Below are positions 28,213 through 37,826 of a stretch of 64,000 nt of DNA, in pieces. A program made the translations under genes and the position numbers. The notes beneath the pieces are model-generated. The model worked only from the letters and a program-made list of their open reading frames with translations, did no database searches and was not told the origin of the DNA. Numbering within the stretch: the stretch's first letter is position 1; every line of letters starts with the position of its first letter. Source of the DNA: Cryobacterium sp. CG_9.6 (GTDB lineage Bacteria > Actinomycetota > Actinomycetes > Actinomycetales > Microbacteriaceae); NCBI RefSeq assembly GCF_029893365.1, contig NZ_JARXUZ010000001.1:2046001-2110000 (forward strand), written 5' to 3'.

Positions 28213-28311
28213 ACGCGCTGCGGACAACATCGCCCATTGCCCCCACACTGGGGTCGCAGTACCGTATGCGTATAACCCGGTCCCCACCCGTTCATTCTGA
28301 AAGGCATGATC

Positions 28312-28758
28312 ATGACCGATTCAAGTTCCCAGCCCCCTCCAGAACCACCTCAGGGTCAGGGTCAGTCCCAACCACAGCCCCCGTATCCGTCGTCCAGCCC
28401 CGTCGTCCCGCTCACGGAAGCCTCGGATACTCAATGGGCGTCTCTTGCCCACCTCGGAGGAATCCTGTGGATTCTTCCCTCACTCGTCATCTGGCTCACC
28501 TTTCGAGACCGTGGTCCACGTACCAACGTAGAAGCGAAGGAAGCACTGAACTTTCAGATCACCTTCCTGATTGCCTGGTTCGCGGTGTTCTTTGTCGGAA
28601 CCTTCCTGGCCCTCGTCACCTTCGGCATCGGCTTCCTCATCTCGTTCCTCGGGTTTGCCCTCTGGATCGTGAACGTGGTGTTTTCGATCATGGGCTATAT
28701 GGCGGTCAAGGAGGGAGGCAGCTACCGCTACCCGGTTTCCCTGAGAGTGATCAAGTAA
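28312..28758 (+). CDS. DUF4870 membrane protein (copy 1)
   Basis: A 148-aa protein. A Pro/Gln-rich cytoplasmic N-terminus (about 30 residues, several PPP and GQ repeats) is followed by a DUF4870 domain. The family motifs are visible: WASLAHLGGILWILPSLVIWL, then EAKEALNFQITFLIAWFAVFF, with three to four helices and the C-terminal YRYPVSLRVIK. The ATG at 28312 is favoured, because AAAGG is correctly spaced there but too close to the ATG at 28306. Function unknown. The second copy follows 82 bp later. Confidence 0.85.
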   Translation: MTDSSSQPPPEPPQGQGQSQPQPPYPSSSPVVPLTEASDTQWASLAHLGGILWILPSLVIWLTFRDRGPRTNVEAKEALNFQITFLIAWFAVFFVGTFLALVTFGIGFLISFLGFALWIVNVVFSIMGYMAVKEGGSYRYPVSLRVIK

Positions 28759-28840
28759 CCGTAAGAATCCAGACACTGCCGGTACGCTGTGTGTGCCGGT
28801 GGCAGAGCGCCACACCGCGGTACTCGATCCAGGAGACCGA

Positions 28841-29215
28841 ATGTCTGATGCCACGCCATCCGCTGACCCCTACAAAGCCCCCGCCGCACCGCTCAGCCCG
28901 GCAGACGAAAAGCTGTGGGCGACGCTGATCCACGTGGGTGGGATTTTTCTCTACGTGATCCCGTCTCTTGTGGGATACCTTCTCTTGCGGGAGCGTGGCC
29001 CGTTCATTCGCGCTCAGAGCGCCGCAGCACTGAACTTTCAGATCACCGCTGCTATCGGTTATCTGGTGTCGTTCGTTCTCACGGCCATCCTGATCGGTTA
29101 CGTGACGGCCGTTGCCATCTGGGTACTCTCGGTGGTCTTCAGCATCATTGCGGGGCTCGCCGCCAACCGCGGTGAGGCCTACACCTATCCTCTGTCCTTC
29201 AAGTTTGTGAGCTAG
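28841..29215 (+). CDS. DUF4870 membrane protein (copy 2)
   Basis: A 124-aa paralogue of the preceding gene. It has a short polar start, LWATLIHVGGIFLYVIPSLVGYLL, a middle segment with AQSAAALNFQITAAIGYLV, and the terminal YTYPLSFKFVS. Again three to four helices. GGAG lies 7 nt before the ATG at 28841. The pair probably arose by tandem duplication and may assemble together. The function of the domain family is unknown. It is convergent with hemW, 9 bp between the stops. Confidence 0.85.
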   Translation: MSDATPSADPYKAPAAPLSPADEKLWATLIHVGGIFLYVIPSLVGYLLLRERGPFIRAQSAAALNFQITAAIGYLVSFVLTAILIGYVTAVAIWVLSVVFSIIAGLAANRGEAYTYPLSFKFVS

Positions 29216-29224
29216 CCGCCACCG

Positions 29225-30448
29225 TCAGTCGGTGATGCGACGCACCACCGCGTCGGCCAACAGTCTGCCGGTGAGCGTGAGCTCGAGGGTCCCCGACAGA
29301 GCAGCCCGGGCGTCCACCAGCTCATCCGCGATGAGGCCGGCGATTTCGTGGCGTCCCGCTGCGGATAGCGATGCGATCGGAATTCCGGTGCGGATGCGAC
29401 TGAGCAAAAGTACACGTTCGAGTTCCCGCGTGGCGTCGTCGAGCGTCTCGCGCCCCACAGCGGGAGAGACCCCGCCCAAGACGCGCTCGGCGTAGGCGGC
29501 CGGGTGCTTCACATTCCACCACCGCACCCCGCCCACATGACTGTGTGCGCCGGGACCCACTCCCCACCAGTCCTGGCTGCGCCAATACGACAGATTATGG
29601 CGAGACTCGTGGGAGGCATCCGTTGCCCAGTTGCTCACCTCGTACCAGTGATAGCCGGCTGCGGCCAGAAGCTCGTCAGCCAGTTCATAGAACTCGGCCT
29701 GCTGGTCGTCGTTGGTGGGCACGATGTCACCGCGACGAATTTGCCGCGCCAGCTTGGTACCCTCTTCGACGATGAGCGAGTACGCACTCAGGTGGTCGGG
29801 AGCCTGAAGAATGGCGTGTTCGAGGCTCGCGCGCCAATCGTCAATGGTCTCCCCCGGGGTTCCATAGATGAGGTCGAGGCTCACATCAAGGCCCACGTCG
29901 CGCGCCCAGCGCACGACCAGCGGAACGCGTTCCGGGTCATGGGTGCGCTCGAGCGTGGCGAGCACACTCGGTACGGCCGATTGCATGCCAAACGACACTC
30001 GGGTGAAACCTGCCGCCGCGAGGGACTCCAAATAGGCGGCGTCGACGGAGTCCGGGTTGGCCTCGGTGGTTACCTCGGCTCCCGGTGCGATACCCCACTC
30101 GGAGCGCACGGCCTGAAGCATCTTCGCGAGGTCGGTGACAGGCAGCAGGGTGGGCGTTCCGCCGCCGAAGAACACGGTGGACGCGGCTCGCTCCGGCAGA
30201 CCAGATTCCCGCAGGATTCGCCCCGCAGACTCGACCTCCAGCACGGCCTGACTCGCGTAGTCGCTCTGCTTGACGCCGCGCAGTTCGGTTGCCGTGTAGG
30301 TGTTGAAATCGCAGTAGCCGCAGCGCACGCGGCAGAAGGGCACGTGCAGGTAGACGCCGAAGTCGCGCTCTGACGCGCCAACGGATGCCGACGCCGGAAG
30401 GAGGCCGTCGGCCGGGGCCGGATCGCCGAGCGGAAGTGGACCAGCCAT
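29225..30448 (-). CDS. hemW: Radical SAM coproporphyrinogen III oxidase-like protein HemW
   Basis: A 407-aa radical SAM protein. The start is followed by the motif HVPFCRVRCGYCDFNTY, whose CxxxCxxC ligates the 4Fe-4S cluster. FFGGGTPTLL and the EANPD motif complete the barrel; a HemN-type C-terminal domain follows. It is called HemW because it lacks the extra Cys and conserved residues of true HemN; characterised HemW proteins bind and insert heme. I chose the ATG at 30446-30448, since the upstream frame extension overlaps the DUF1990 gene. The order lepA-(DUF1990)-hemW-(hrcA-dnaJ) is close to the usual lepA-hemW-hrcA order. Confidence 0.93.
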   Translation of the reverse strand: MAGPLPLGDPAPADGLLPASASVGASERDFGVYLHVPFCRVRCGYCDFNTYTATELRGVKQSDYASQAVLEVESAGRILRESGLPERAASTVFFGGGTPTLLPVTDLAKMLQAVRSEWGIAPGAEVTTEANPDSVDAAYLESLAAAGFTRVSFGMQSAVPSVLATLERTHDPERVPLVVRWARDVGLDVSLDLIYGTPGETIDDWRASLEHAILQAPDHLSAYSLIVEEGTKLARQIRRGDIVPTNDDQQAEFYELADELLAAAGYHWYEVSNWATDASHESRHNLSYWRSQDWWGVGPGAHSHVGGVRWWNVKHPAAYAERVLGGVSPAVGRETLDDATRELERVLLLSRIRTGIPIASLSAAGRHEIAGLIADELVDARAALSGTLELTLTGRLLADAVVRRITD

Positions 30449-30452
30449 ACGC

Positions 30453-31097
30453 TTACAGCGCCCCAACCGGGTGAAGCGAAGTGAGATAACGGCGAGTGAA
30501 CCGTTTTTGCTGGAGACGGAGGAACGGCGACGCGAGACGGAAGTACCAGGTGCTGGGGCGGGAGAAGGCACGCAAAATGAACCAGACGGAATCGTCGTCC
30601 CGCTTTTCCACCACGAAGGACTCTTCACCGCTGGCCGGATGCCCCTTCATCGTTCCGTAGGCGAAGCCCACCCGGTTTGCCTCGTCAATGACGTAAACCA
30701 CTCGTACGGGTGCCTTCACCCGCAGCGGACCTACGTGGACCTCAAGTTGCGCGGTCATGCCGTTCATGATGTACGGCGTGCCGTCCTCAGCAAAAACGGC
30801 TTCGCCGGTCACCGGTCGTGCGGGAATTGGCGTCCCGTCGGCTTCGAACTCCACCGGGACATACTGCACTCCCGTGCCGTTCTCGAGGTCGGTGACCCTC
30901 ATGCCACTACCGCGCTGCACGCCCCAGGTCATGAGGAGCTTCGATGCCACGTGGAAGCGCTCGTCACCGCTGCCGAGCCGCACACTGCGTTCCAGTGGGC
31001 GGTGCCCTTTGGGTGGGTACTGCATGAGATCGGGCGCGAGCGTACCACCGATGGCCCCATAGGTCACGGCGGCATCGGTGAACGTGGAACGTCGCAT
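30453..31097 (-). CDS. DUF1990 family protein
   Basis: A 214-aa protein of the DUF1990 group, soluble and predicted to be alpha/beta. Recognisable segments are YGAIGGTLAPDLMQYPPKGHRPLER near the start, then WGVQRGSGMRVTD, YVIDEANRVGFAYGTMKGHPASGEESF and ISR-like ILRAFSRPSTWYFRLASPFLRLQQ towards the end. The family has no established function. It is placed between lepA (4 bp gap) and hemW (4 bp gap) and therefore probably in their operon, which is an unusual insertion in an otherwise conserved pair. Confidence 0.85.
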   Translation of the reverse strand: MRRSTFTDAAVTYGAIGGTLAPDLMQYPPKGHRPLERSVRLGSGDERFHVASKLLMTWGVQRGSGMRVTDLENGTGVQYVPVEFEADGTPIPARPVTGEAVFAEDGTPYIMNGMTAQLEVHVGPLRVKAPVRVVYVIDEANRVGFAYGTMKGHPASGEESFVVEKRDDDSVWFILRAFSRPSTWYFRLASPFLRLQQKRFTRRYLTSLHPVGAL

Positions 31098-31101
31098 CCG
31101 G

Positions 31102-32958
31102 CTACTTCTTCTCTTTCTTGGGGGGTTCGTCGCCCGACAGAGCGGCGATAAAGGCTTCCTGGGGCACCTCGACGCGACCCACCATCTTCATGCGCTTCTT
31201 GCCCTCTTTCTGCTTTTCGAGCAGCTTGCGCTTACGGGAGATGTCACCGCCGTAGCACTTGGCGAGCACATCCTTGCGAATGGCGCTGATCGACTCGCGC
31301 GCAATGATGCGAGCACCGATCGCGGCCTGAATGGGCACGTCGAACTGCTGGCGCGGAATGAGCTTACGCAGGCGACCGGTCATGAGCACGCCGTAGTCGT
31401 AGGCCTTGTCGCGGTGCACAATGGCGCTGAACGCGTCAACCTGCTCGCCCTGCAGCAGAATGTCAACCTTCACCAGGTCGGCTTCCTGCGAGCCGGTGGG
31501 CTCGTAGTCCAGGGAACCGTAACCGGCGGTGCGACTCTTCAGATTGTCGAAGAAGTCGAACACGATCTCACCGAGGGGCATGGTGTAGCGAATCTCCACC
31601 CGATCCTCACCGAGGTAGTCCATGCCGAGAAGCGTGCCGCGGCGGCTCTGGCAGAGTTCCATGATGACGCCCACATAGTCCTTGGGTGCCAGAATCGCCG
31701 CCTTGACGATGGGTTCCTCTACCTTGGCGATCTTGCCGTTCGGGAACTCGCTCGGGTTCGTGACGGTGACGGTCTTCTTGTCATCGGTCGTGACCTCATA
31801 CGGCACGCTGGGGGCCGTGGTGATCAGGTCGAGGCCAAACTCCCGGTCGAGGCGCTCCGTAATGATCTCCAGGTGCAGCAGTCCGAGGAAACCACAGCGA
31901 AAGCCGAAGCCGAGCGCAACGGATGTCTCGGGCTCGTACCCGAGGGAGGCATCCGACAGCTTGAGCTTGTCGAGGGCCTCACGAAGCGCCGGGAAGTCGC
32001 TGCCGTCAATGGGGTAAAGACCGGAGAACACCATGGGCTGCGGCTCCGTGTAACCGGGGAGAGCCTGCGTGGCGGGCCGGGCCGCGGTCGTGACGGTGTC
32101 GCCCACCTTGGACTGGCGCACGTCCTTCACGCCGGTGATGAGGTAACCGACCTCGCCGACGCCGAGGCCCTTCTTGCTGATCGTGGGTTCGGGAGAAATG
32201 ACACCGATCTCGAGGATCTCGTGCGTGGCACGGGTGGACATCATCTGGATCTTCTCGCGCGGGCCGAGATTACCGTCGATCATGCGCACGTAGGTGACAA
32301 CGCCGCGGTAGCTGTCGTAGACCGAGTCGAAGATCATGGCGCGGGTGGGAGCGTTCGGGTCTCCGACCGGGGCGGGGATGGAGCGGGTGGCGAGGTCGAG
32401 GAGTTCGGAAACGCCCATTCCCGTCTTGCCTGATACTCGCAGCACGTCTTCGGGCTTGCCGCCGATGAGGCTCGCGAGTTCGCGGGCGTACTTGTCGGGA
32501 TCTGCCGCCGGCAGGTCGATCTTGTTGAGCACCGGAATGATGGTGAGGTCGTTCTCGAGCGCGAGGTACAGGTTGGCCAACGTCTGGGCTTCGATGCCCT
32601 GAGCCGCGTCAACGAGAAGAATGGCACCCTCACACGCGGCCAGGCTTCGGGACACCTCGTAGGTGAAGTCCACGTGCCCGGGGGTGTCGATCATATTGAG
32701 GGCGTAGGTGACACCGCCAAGTTCCCACGGCATGCGCACAGCCTGGCTCTTGATGGTGATGCCGCGCTCGCGCTCAATATCCATGCGGTCCAGGTACTGG
32801 GCTCGCATGGAACGCTCGTCGACCACTCCCGTGATCTGCAGCATCCGGTCGGCCAGCGTGGACTTCCCGTGGTCAATGTGGGCAATGATGCAGAAGTTAC
32901 GGATGAACTCGGGCGGAGTGGCGGCCGGTTCAAGCGCCTGAAGGGCTCTCGGTGACAT
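31102..32958 (-). CDS. lepA: Translation elongation factor 4 (LepA)
   Basis: A 618-aa ribosomal GTPase that back-translocates or otherwise acts during initiation and 30S maturation. The G domain is complete: [13 protein letters not shown] (G1), RGITIKSQ (G2), DTPGHVDF (G3) and NKIDLP (G4). EF-G-like domains follow, and the LepA-specific C-terminal domain is recognisable by [19 protein letters not shown]. The protein ends in a lysine-rich [10 protein letters not shown]. Divergent from rpsT; 268 bp of shared regulatory space separate them. Confidence 0.97.
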   Translation of the reverse strand: MSPRALQALEPAATPPEFIRNFCIIAHIDHGKSTLADRMLQITGVVDERSMRAQYLDRMDIERERGITIKSQAVRMPWELGGVTYALNMIDTPGHVDFTYEVSRSLAACEGAILLVDAAQGIEAQTLANLYLALENDLTIIPVLNKIDLPAADPDKYARELASLIGGKPEDVLRVSGKTGMGVSELLDLATRSIPAPVGDPNAPTRAMIFDSVYDSYRGVVTYVRMIDGNLGPREKIQMMSTRATHEILEIGVISPEPTISKKGLGVGEVGYLITGVKDVRQSKVGDTVTTAARPATQALPGYTEPQPMVFSGLYPIDGSDFPALREALDKLKLSDASLGYEPETSVALGFGFRCGFLGLLHLEIITERLDREFGLDLITTAPSVPYEVTTDDKKTVTVTNPSEFPNGKIAKVEEPIVKAAILAPKDYVGVIMELCQSRRGTLLGMDYLGEDRVEIRYTMPLGEIVFDFFDNLKSRTAGYGSLDYEPTGSQEADLVKVDILLQGEQVDAFSAIVHRDKAYDYGVLMTGRLRKLIPRQQFDVPIQAAIGARIIARESISAIRKDVLAKCYGGDISRKRKLLEKQKEGKKRMKMVGRVEVPQEAFIAALSGDEPPKKEKK

Positions 32959-33226
32959 AGTTTTTCCATTCTTTCATGTCCGGGCCGTGCGCGGGGCCGC
33001 GCTCGTCTAGGGCGGTGGCGCTCTTTCCGGCCGTCGCTGCACCGACGATTGTGGGGTAACGCCTTCTACTGGTATCGTTGGCCGTTGACTTGCGTGTTGG
33101 GTCCCACCCCACACGATTTTCGCCGTAGTAGCGCCCTCTATCGCTCAGCGGCACACCGAATCGGGCAGTCTGAACCACGCAGCACTCAGGCTGTCCCACA
33201 CAAAAATCTAACGAAAGCGTAAAAAC

Positions 33227-33490
33227 GTGGCAAATATCAAGTCGCAGATCAAGCGAATCGGCACCAACAAGAAGGCGCAGGAGCGCAACAAGTCGGTCAA
33301 GAGCGAGTTCAAGTCGGCCATCCGCGCGACGCGTACCGCCATTGCCGCCGGCGACAAGGACAAGGCAGCCGTCAGCCTCGCCTTTGCTTCCAAGAAGCTC
33401 GACAAGGCCGTCAGCAAGGGTGTTATTCACCAGAACCAGGCAGCAAACAAGAAGTCGGCCATCGCGAAGGCTGTTTCCGCCCTCGTCTGA
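33227..33490 (+). CDS. rpsT: 30S ribosomal protein S20
   Basis: An 87-aa basic three-helix protein of the small subunit. The whole sequence is rich in Lys, Arg and Ala, beginning (M)[26 protein letters not shown] and ending with the conserved [19 protein letters not shown]. Start codon GTG at 33227. A weak GAAAG lies upstream. Divergent from lepA, as in many actinobacteria. A stable hairpin follows 50 bp after the stop. Confidence 0.97.
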   Translation: MANIKSQIKRIGTNKKAQERNKSVKSEFKSAIRATRTAIAAGDKDKAAVSLAFASKKLDKAVSKGVIHQNQAANKKSAIAKAVSALV

Positions 33491-33540
33491 TGCCCTCTGT
33501 GCGATTCTGACGGGTGTCTCGTCGGACTCGCAGCACTCCT

Positions 33541-33563
33541 GGCCCTCGCCTTAGGCGGGGGCC
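33541..33563 (+). terminator. GC-rich hairpin after rpsT
   Basis: GGCCCTCGCC pairs with GGCGGGGGCC across a TTA loop (10 bp, one wobble). No T-run follows on the plus strand, so it may stabilise the rpsT transcript or terminate weakly. Confidence 0.5.
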
Positions 33564-33647
33564 ATTCGTGTACCTCCCGGCTGACGGGGGCCTGCCACCC
33601 CTCTTGGGGCACCTCGGTGATCTGTGATGCGGCGCTAGACTGACGCC

Positions 33648-34223
33648 GTGATGAGCTCTGACACCTCAAGAAACGACGCCAACCCGCGCGAAGCAACCCC
33701 GCGCGAACCGGGCTTACGCCCCGCCAGACTCGCGGCCGCTCTCGCTGCGGGCGGCGCAGCCGTGCTCACGGTGTGCATTCTGTTTCTCACCACCAACAGC
33801 GGTTCGATCTGGCCGTTCGTCGGCCTTATCGGCGTTGTCTGCCTTCTCGGGGTAACTGCGCTGTGCCTGACCATCGACGCCGACCACCCACCCACCAAGA
33901 GGCGCCGCAGCCTCGCCGCACTGGCCGGGGTCGCGGGACTCAGTGCCGTCGTGGCCATGATTGCCGTGCGACTTTTCGTTCCGGCCTCGGATCAGACCGT
34001 GCTCGTGCAATTCTCTGATCCCTCGGGACGGGTCGTGATCGAATACTGCCCCACGCTGCCGAGTTCCTTCGAAGCGCAGGCACGCCCGGCCGACGTGGCG
34101 GGAACGGCGTCGACCATTCCGGTGCGGGTGACCGCCGATATCTGCGGTAACCCGGAGTTCAACGACGGCATCTGGCTGTACCTGCAACGATCCGGTGTCA
34201 CCATCGCCATGGCTGCGTCGTAG
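33648..34223 (+). CDS. Hypothetical membrane protein, 191 aa
   Basis: A protein with a charged N-terminal tail (about 25 residues), then three hydrophobic segments (around 28-50, 53-75 and 88-113) and a C-terminal domain of about 75 residues with two Cys (in EYCPTLPSS and DICGNPEF). The tail should lie outside the membrane and its Cys could pair as a disulfide. The region reads like a small beta-rich domain. No family recognised and function unknown. The next gene, holA, faces it (30 bp apart). The first ATG (33648) and the second ATG (33651) are both possible starts. Confidence 0.7.
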   Translation: MMSSDTSRNDANPREATPREPGLRPARLAAALAAGGAAVLTVCILFLTTNSGSIWPFVGLIGVVCLLGVTALCLTIDADHPPTKRRRSLAALAGVAGLSAVVAMIAVRLFVPASDQTVLVQFSDPSGRVVIEYCPTLPSSFEAQARPADVAGTASTIPVRVTADICGNPEFNDGIWLYLQRSGVTIAMAAS

Positions 34224-34252
34224 CCGGGGATTAGCCGGGCACTAGCCGGTCA

Positions 34253-35317
34253 CTAAACGCTTCCTCGCCGCGCAATAACGCCAATCAGGCGCTCGAGCAC
34301 GAAGACCGGGTCCCGTCCGCCACCCTTGACCCCGGCATCCGTTTCGGCCAGCAACTCAATGCAGCGTGCCAGCCCCTCGTCGGTCCAGCCGCGGAGGTCT
34401 CGTTGCGCCCGCTCCACCTGCCACGGCGCCAGGCCCAGGGTCGATGCGAGCTGACTCGCCGACCCGCGGGCCCCGAAGACCTTGGCCATGGTTCGAATTT
34501 TGCTGGCGAACGCGGCAACGATGGGAACAGGGTCGGCTCCGGACGCGAGCGCATGGCGCAGGGTCAACAGCGCCTCCCCGTTGCGACCGGCAATTGCGGC
34601 ATCCGCAACCTTGAAGGCGTTCGTTTCCACTCGTCCGCCGTAATAGCGATCCACGGTGGTCTCGGTGATCTCTGACGTGGCATCGGAGATGAGTTGGTGA
34701 CAGGCCGCCGACAGCTCGGCGAGGTCGTCCGAGAAAGCGGCAACGAGGGAGCGCAGGGCACTCGCCGTGACCCGCTTGCCGGCGGCCTTGAACTCGGCCG
34801 AGGCGAACTCGTACTTCTCGGTGTCCTTCTTCAGTTCGGTGCAGACGACCTCGATTCCGCCGCCGGCACCACCACGAATGGTATCGAGCAGCTTCTTGCC
34901 CCGCACTCCCCCACCGTGGCGCAGCACCACGTAGGTGTCCTCTGCCGGGTTCGTGAGGTAGTCGAGGGCTTCGGCGAGAAAGGTGTCACTGCACTTCTCG
35001 ACCGAGCTCACTCGAATGAGCCGGGGTTCCCCGAAAAGAGACGGGCTGGCGAGCGTCAGGAGCTCGCCTGGCGCATAGCTGTCGGCCTGAACGTCACTGA
35101 TTTCCAGACTCGGGTCTTCGAGTTTCAAAAAATCACGGAGCTGGCGGATGGCTCGTTCCGCCAGAAAAGTCTCGGTACCCGACACGAGCACAATCGGTGC
35201 CGGGCGAACCTGGTGCCAGCCCACCTGAGGGATCGTGGTCTTGGGTGCTGCTGCTCGCTGTGCTGGTTTTCGCTGTGCTGGTGCGGCCCGGCCTGCTCCC
35301 TGTGCTTTCCCGACCAT
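34253..35317 (-). CDS. holA: DNA polymerase III subunit delta
   Basis: A 354-aa clamp-loader subunit that opens the beta clamp. The N-terminal domain begins with a loop where the P-loop is lost (VLVSGTETFLAERAIRQLRDF), as usual for delta. Middle segments RLIRVSSVEKC and YVVLRHGGGVRGKKLLD and the C-terminal collar LTLRHALASGADPVPIVAAFASKIRTM are family-typical. The first 35 residues are Ala/Gln/Pro-rich and probably disordered. The gene lies just downstream of comEC, an arrangement found in many actinobacteria and firmicutes. Confidence 0.92.
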   Translation of the reverse strand: MVGKAQGAGRAAPAQRKPAQRAAAPKTTIPQVGWHQVRPAPIVLVSGTETFLAERAIRQLRDFLKLEDPSLEISDVQADSYAPGELLTLASPSLFGEPRLIRVSSVEKCSDTFLAEALDYLTNPAEDTYVVLRHGGGVRGKKLLDTIRGGAGGGIEVVCTELKKDTEKYEFASAEFKAAGKRVTASALRSLVAAFSDDLAELSAACHQLISDATSEITETTVDRYYGGRVETNAFKVADAAIAGRNGEALLTLRHALASGADPVPIVAAFASKIRTMAKVFGARGSASQLASTLGLAPWQVERAQRDLRGWTDEGLARCIELLAETDAGVKGGGRDPVFVLERLIGVIARRGSV

Positions 35318-35408
35318 GCGGTTCCCTTCGATTGCAGCCTCAAGCTTAACCCGCGTCGCACAAGGCGCCGTTTTTGATCATGTGCCTAATTCGCTCCTGC
35401 CGCCTGGT

Positions 35409-37826
35409 TCAGCCCGGCGTCACCGGCCGTTCACTCCAGACCAGGAGCGTCCCATCGTCGGCCGCTGACACCACCACCATGCCCTGCAGATCGGTGCGCT
35501 CAACGTGAATAGCCTTCGAACTCAGCATGTCGAGCAGATGTCGGGTGGGATGCCCGTAGGTGTTGTCGGCTCCCACGGAGACCAGGCCCACGCGGGCGCC
35601 CAGCGCCTCGTAGAGCGCCGCACTCTGGTCGGAGGATCCGTGATGGGCCACCTTCACGACGTCAACCCGGCCGAGCGGCGACGCCCTCAGTAGTGCGTTC
35701 TGCGCGTCTTCGCCGAGGTCGCCCAGGAACACCGACCGGATGCCGCGCCCCGCGAACTCGATCGTGACGCTTCCCGGGTTCCCGGTTTGCATCCGGGTGG
35801 AGCCGCTGACGGGCCAGAGAATGCGCCAGTCCAGTACACCGAGCGTTCCCTGGTCCCCTGCAGCCGTCTGTCGCACCGTCGCACCACCCTGAGCAAGCTG
35901 CTGGTGCAGACCCTCATCCTCCGCATTTTCGGGGATCCCCACCAGGGCGGTATCCACCCGGCCCAGCACTGCGCGGAGCCCGCCCACATGGTCAAGGTCG
36001 TAGTGGGTGAGAACGAGAAGGTTGATCCGCGTGATGCCCAGCGTCGACAAACAGTCCTCGAGCAGTGCCGGATCGGGGCCAACGTCCACGAGCGCATATC
36101 GACTGTCACCCCGACTAGCATCCCGACTGGCATCCCGCACGACCACCGCGTCTCCCTGACCGATGTCACAGGCGGCGATCTGCCAGTCGGCCGGGAACCG
36201 TGCAGCACGGCCGATCTGGGACCCCAACAGGGTTCCGGCGTAGGCGCCTGTGCAAGTGAGCAGAACGGCCAGAGCCGCCGCTGACCATCGCCGTGATCGA
36301 CTCTCCCGACGAGCGAGGAGGAGGGTGAGAGCCAGCCCGGTCAGAGCGGCGAGGGCGAGAGCTCCCGCCACTCCCCCCAGCCACGGCAGGCTGTTCCCGG
36401 GCAAGGCGGCCGTGGTGCGGGCAACGGCGGCAATCCACGCCGACGGAAGCCACGCCAGGTGTGCCAGAGCGGTGGCCAATCCCGGGAGCACCGGCTGCGC
36501 GAGGCAACTGAGAAGACCAATAACCGTGGCGATCGGGGCGGCCGGTTCGGCGAGCAGATTCGCCGGCACCCCATACAGGGCGACCGTGGGGTTCAGCAGG
36601 AGCAGCACGGGTTGGCAGGCAAGCTGTGCGGCGAGGGGAATGGAGATCACCAGGGCGAGCCCGCTCGGCATCCACCGCCCCAGCGCCCGGGCCAGCGGAC
36701 CGGCCAGCACCAGCAGTCCGGCGGTCGCGAGGACAGACAGCGCAAAACCATAACTGTGGGAGAGCCACGGCTCAATGAGGAGCAACACCAGCACAGACAG
36801 GGCAAGGGTGGGAAGACCACGTCCCGGACGCCCCATGCCGAGAGAAACGAGGGCCACGCACGCCATCACGGCAGAACGAAGAACGCTGGGTTCCGGCGTG
36901 ACCAGCACCACGAAGCCCGCCAGGGCCACCAGGGCCAGCCCAATGCGTACGCCACGACGCAGCCCCACACGGCCTCCCAGGAGCATGATCCCGGCAATCA
37001 CAATGGCACAGTTTGCGCCAGAAACCGCCGTCAGGTGGCTGAGCGAGCTGGACTTCATGGCGGCATCAAGGCTGAGGTTGACCGACGATGTGTCGCCGAT
37101 GGCCAAGCCGGGCAGCAGATCTCCACCATCGCCCGGCAACCGGCCCGCGTTCTGGGAAAATTCCCACCGCAGGTCATTGGCCCACGCCAGCATCCACCCC
37201 GGTGGCTCCAGAGACCGAGGTCGCTCCGCTGCAAAAAACAGTGCCGCGGTGGTGTCACCGGCGGGCGTGAGTGTGAGCGTACCCTCCAGGCGAACGACCT
37301 CGCCAATGCGCAGCTGCATGCCCTCCGCCGGCTGAGCCGAAGCAAAGACGAGCAGCGGCACCCGCACATTGGCGACCCCGGCAGTCTTCGACCCGGGCAC
37401 GGTGAGATCCGACGCGGTTGCGCGAAAACGCACCCGTTCCAGTGAGCCGGCTCCGGCACCCACACCGCCCGGAGCCGACATGGGAAGAGACCAGACGGTT
37501 GCCGTGACGCTCAGCGTTTGATGCTTTCTGGCGGCCACCTCCAGCACCGCTGGCACGCGCAGGGGTGCATGAACACCCACCACGACGGACGTGAGGCCGA
37601 CGATGGCGCCGCACACCAGTAGCGTGCCCCAGACCGGACGTGCCGCTGCGCCGACCCGCGTCCGGTGCGTGGGCCGTGTGCGCCAGAAGAGGAGGCACAG
37701 ACAGATCACTGCAAAGACCGACGAGATCACACCCACCAGCCCCACACTGCTCGGAACAGTGACGAGCAGCCCTGCGCTCAGCCAGCACACCGCCGCGGGA
37801 ACCACCAGGCGAAGATCTGGAATCAT
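35409..37826 (-). CDS. comEC: ComEC/Rec2 family DNA-uptake channel protein
   Basis: An 805-aa membrane protein. An N-terminal hydrophobic region and OB-like domain (about 60-240) precede the Competence domain (about 250-540), seen by PGLAIGDTSSVNLSLDAAMKSSSLSHLTAVSGANCAIV with the conserved HLTAVSGAN. A C-terminal metallo-beta-lactamase-like domain carries LLVLTHYDLDHVGGL and HHGSSDQS. ComEC transports single-stranded DNA into the cytoplasm and the last domain degrades the other strand. The start overlaps the comEA stop (ATGA). Full length, no frameshift, so the channel appears functional, although pilus genes are not in this window. Confidence 0.93.
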   Translation of the reverse strand: MIPDLRLVVPAAVCWLSAGLLVTVPSSVGLVGVISSVFAVICLCLLFWRTRPTHRTRVGAAARPVWGTLLVCGAIVGLTSVVVGVHAPLRVPAVLEVAARKHQTLSVTATVWSLPMSAPGGVGAGAGSLERVRFRATASDLTVPGSKTAGVANVRVPLLVFASAQPAEGMQLRIGEVVRLEGTLTLTPAGDTTAALFFAAERPRSLEPPGWMLAWANDLRWEFSQNAGRLPGDGGDLLPGLAIGDTSSVNLSLDAAMKSSSLSHLTAVSGANCAIVIAGIMLLGGRVGLRRGVRIGLALVALAGFVVLVTPEPSVLRSAVMACVALVSLGMGRPGRGLPTLALSVLVLLLIEPWLSHSYGFALSVLATAGLLVLAGPLARALGRWMPSGLALVISIPLAAQLACQPVLLLLNPTVALYGVPANLLAEPAAPIATVIGLLSCLAQPVLPGLATALAHLAWLPSAWIAAVARTTAALPGNSLPWLGGVAGALALAALTGLALTLLLARRESRSRRWSAAALAVLLTCTGAYAGTLLGSQIGRAARFPADWQIAACDIGQGDAVVVRDASRDASRGDSRYALVDVGPDPALLEDCLSTLGITRINLLVLTHYDLDHVGGLRAVLGRVDTALVGIPENAEDEGLHQQLAQGGATVRQTAAGDQGTLGVLDWRILWPVSGSTRMQTGNPGSVTIEFAGRGIRSVFLGDLGEDAQNALLRASPLGRVDVVKVAHHGSSDQSAALYEALGARVGLVSVGADNTYGHPTRHLLDMLSSKAIHVERTDLQGMVVVSAADDGTLLVWSERPVTPG

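Noticed and set aside
30449..30628. Longer HemW start.
   Set aside because: The extension lies inside the DUF1990 gene in another frame and has no conserved sequence.
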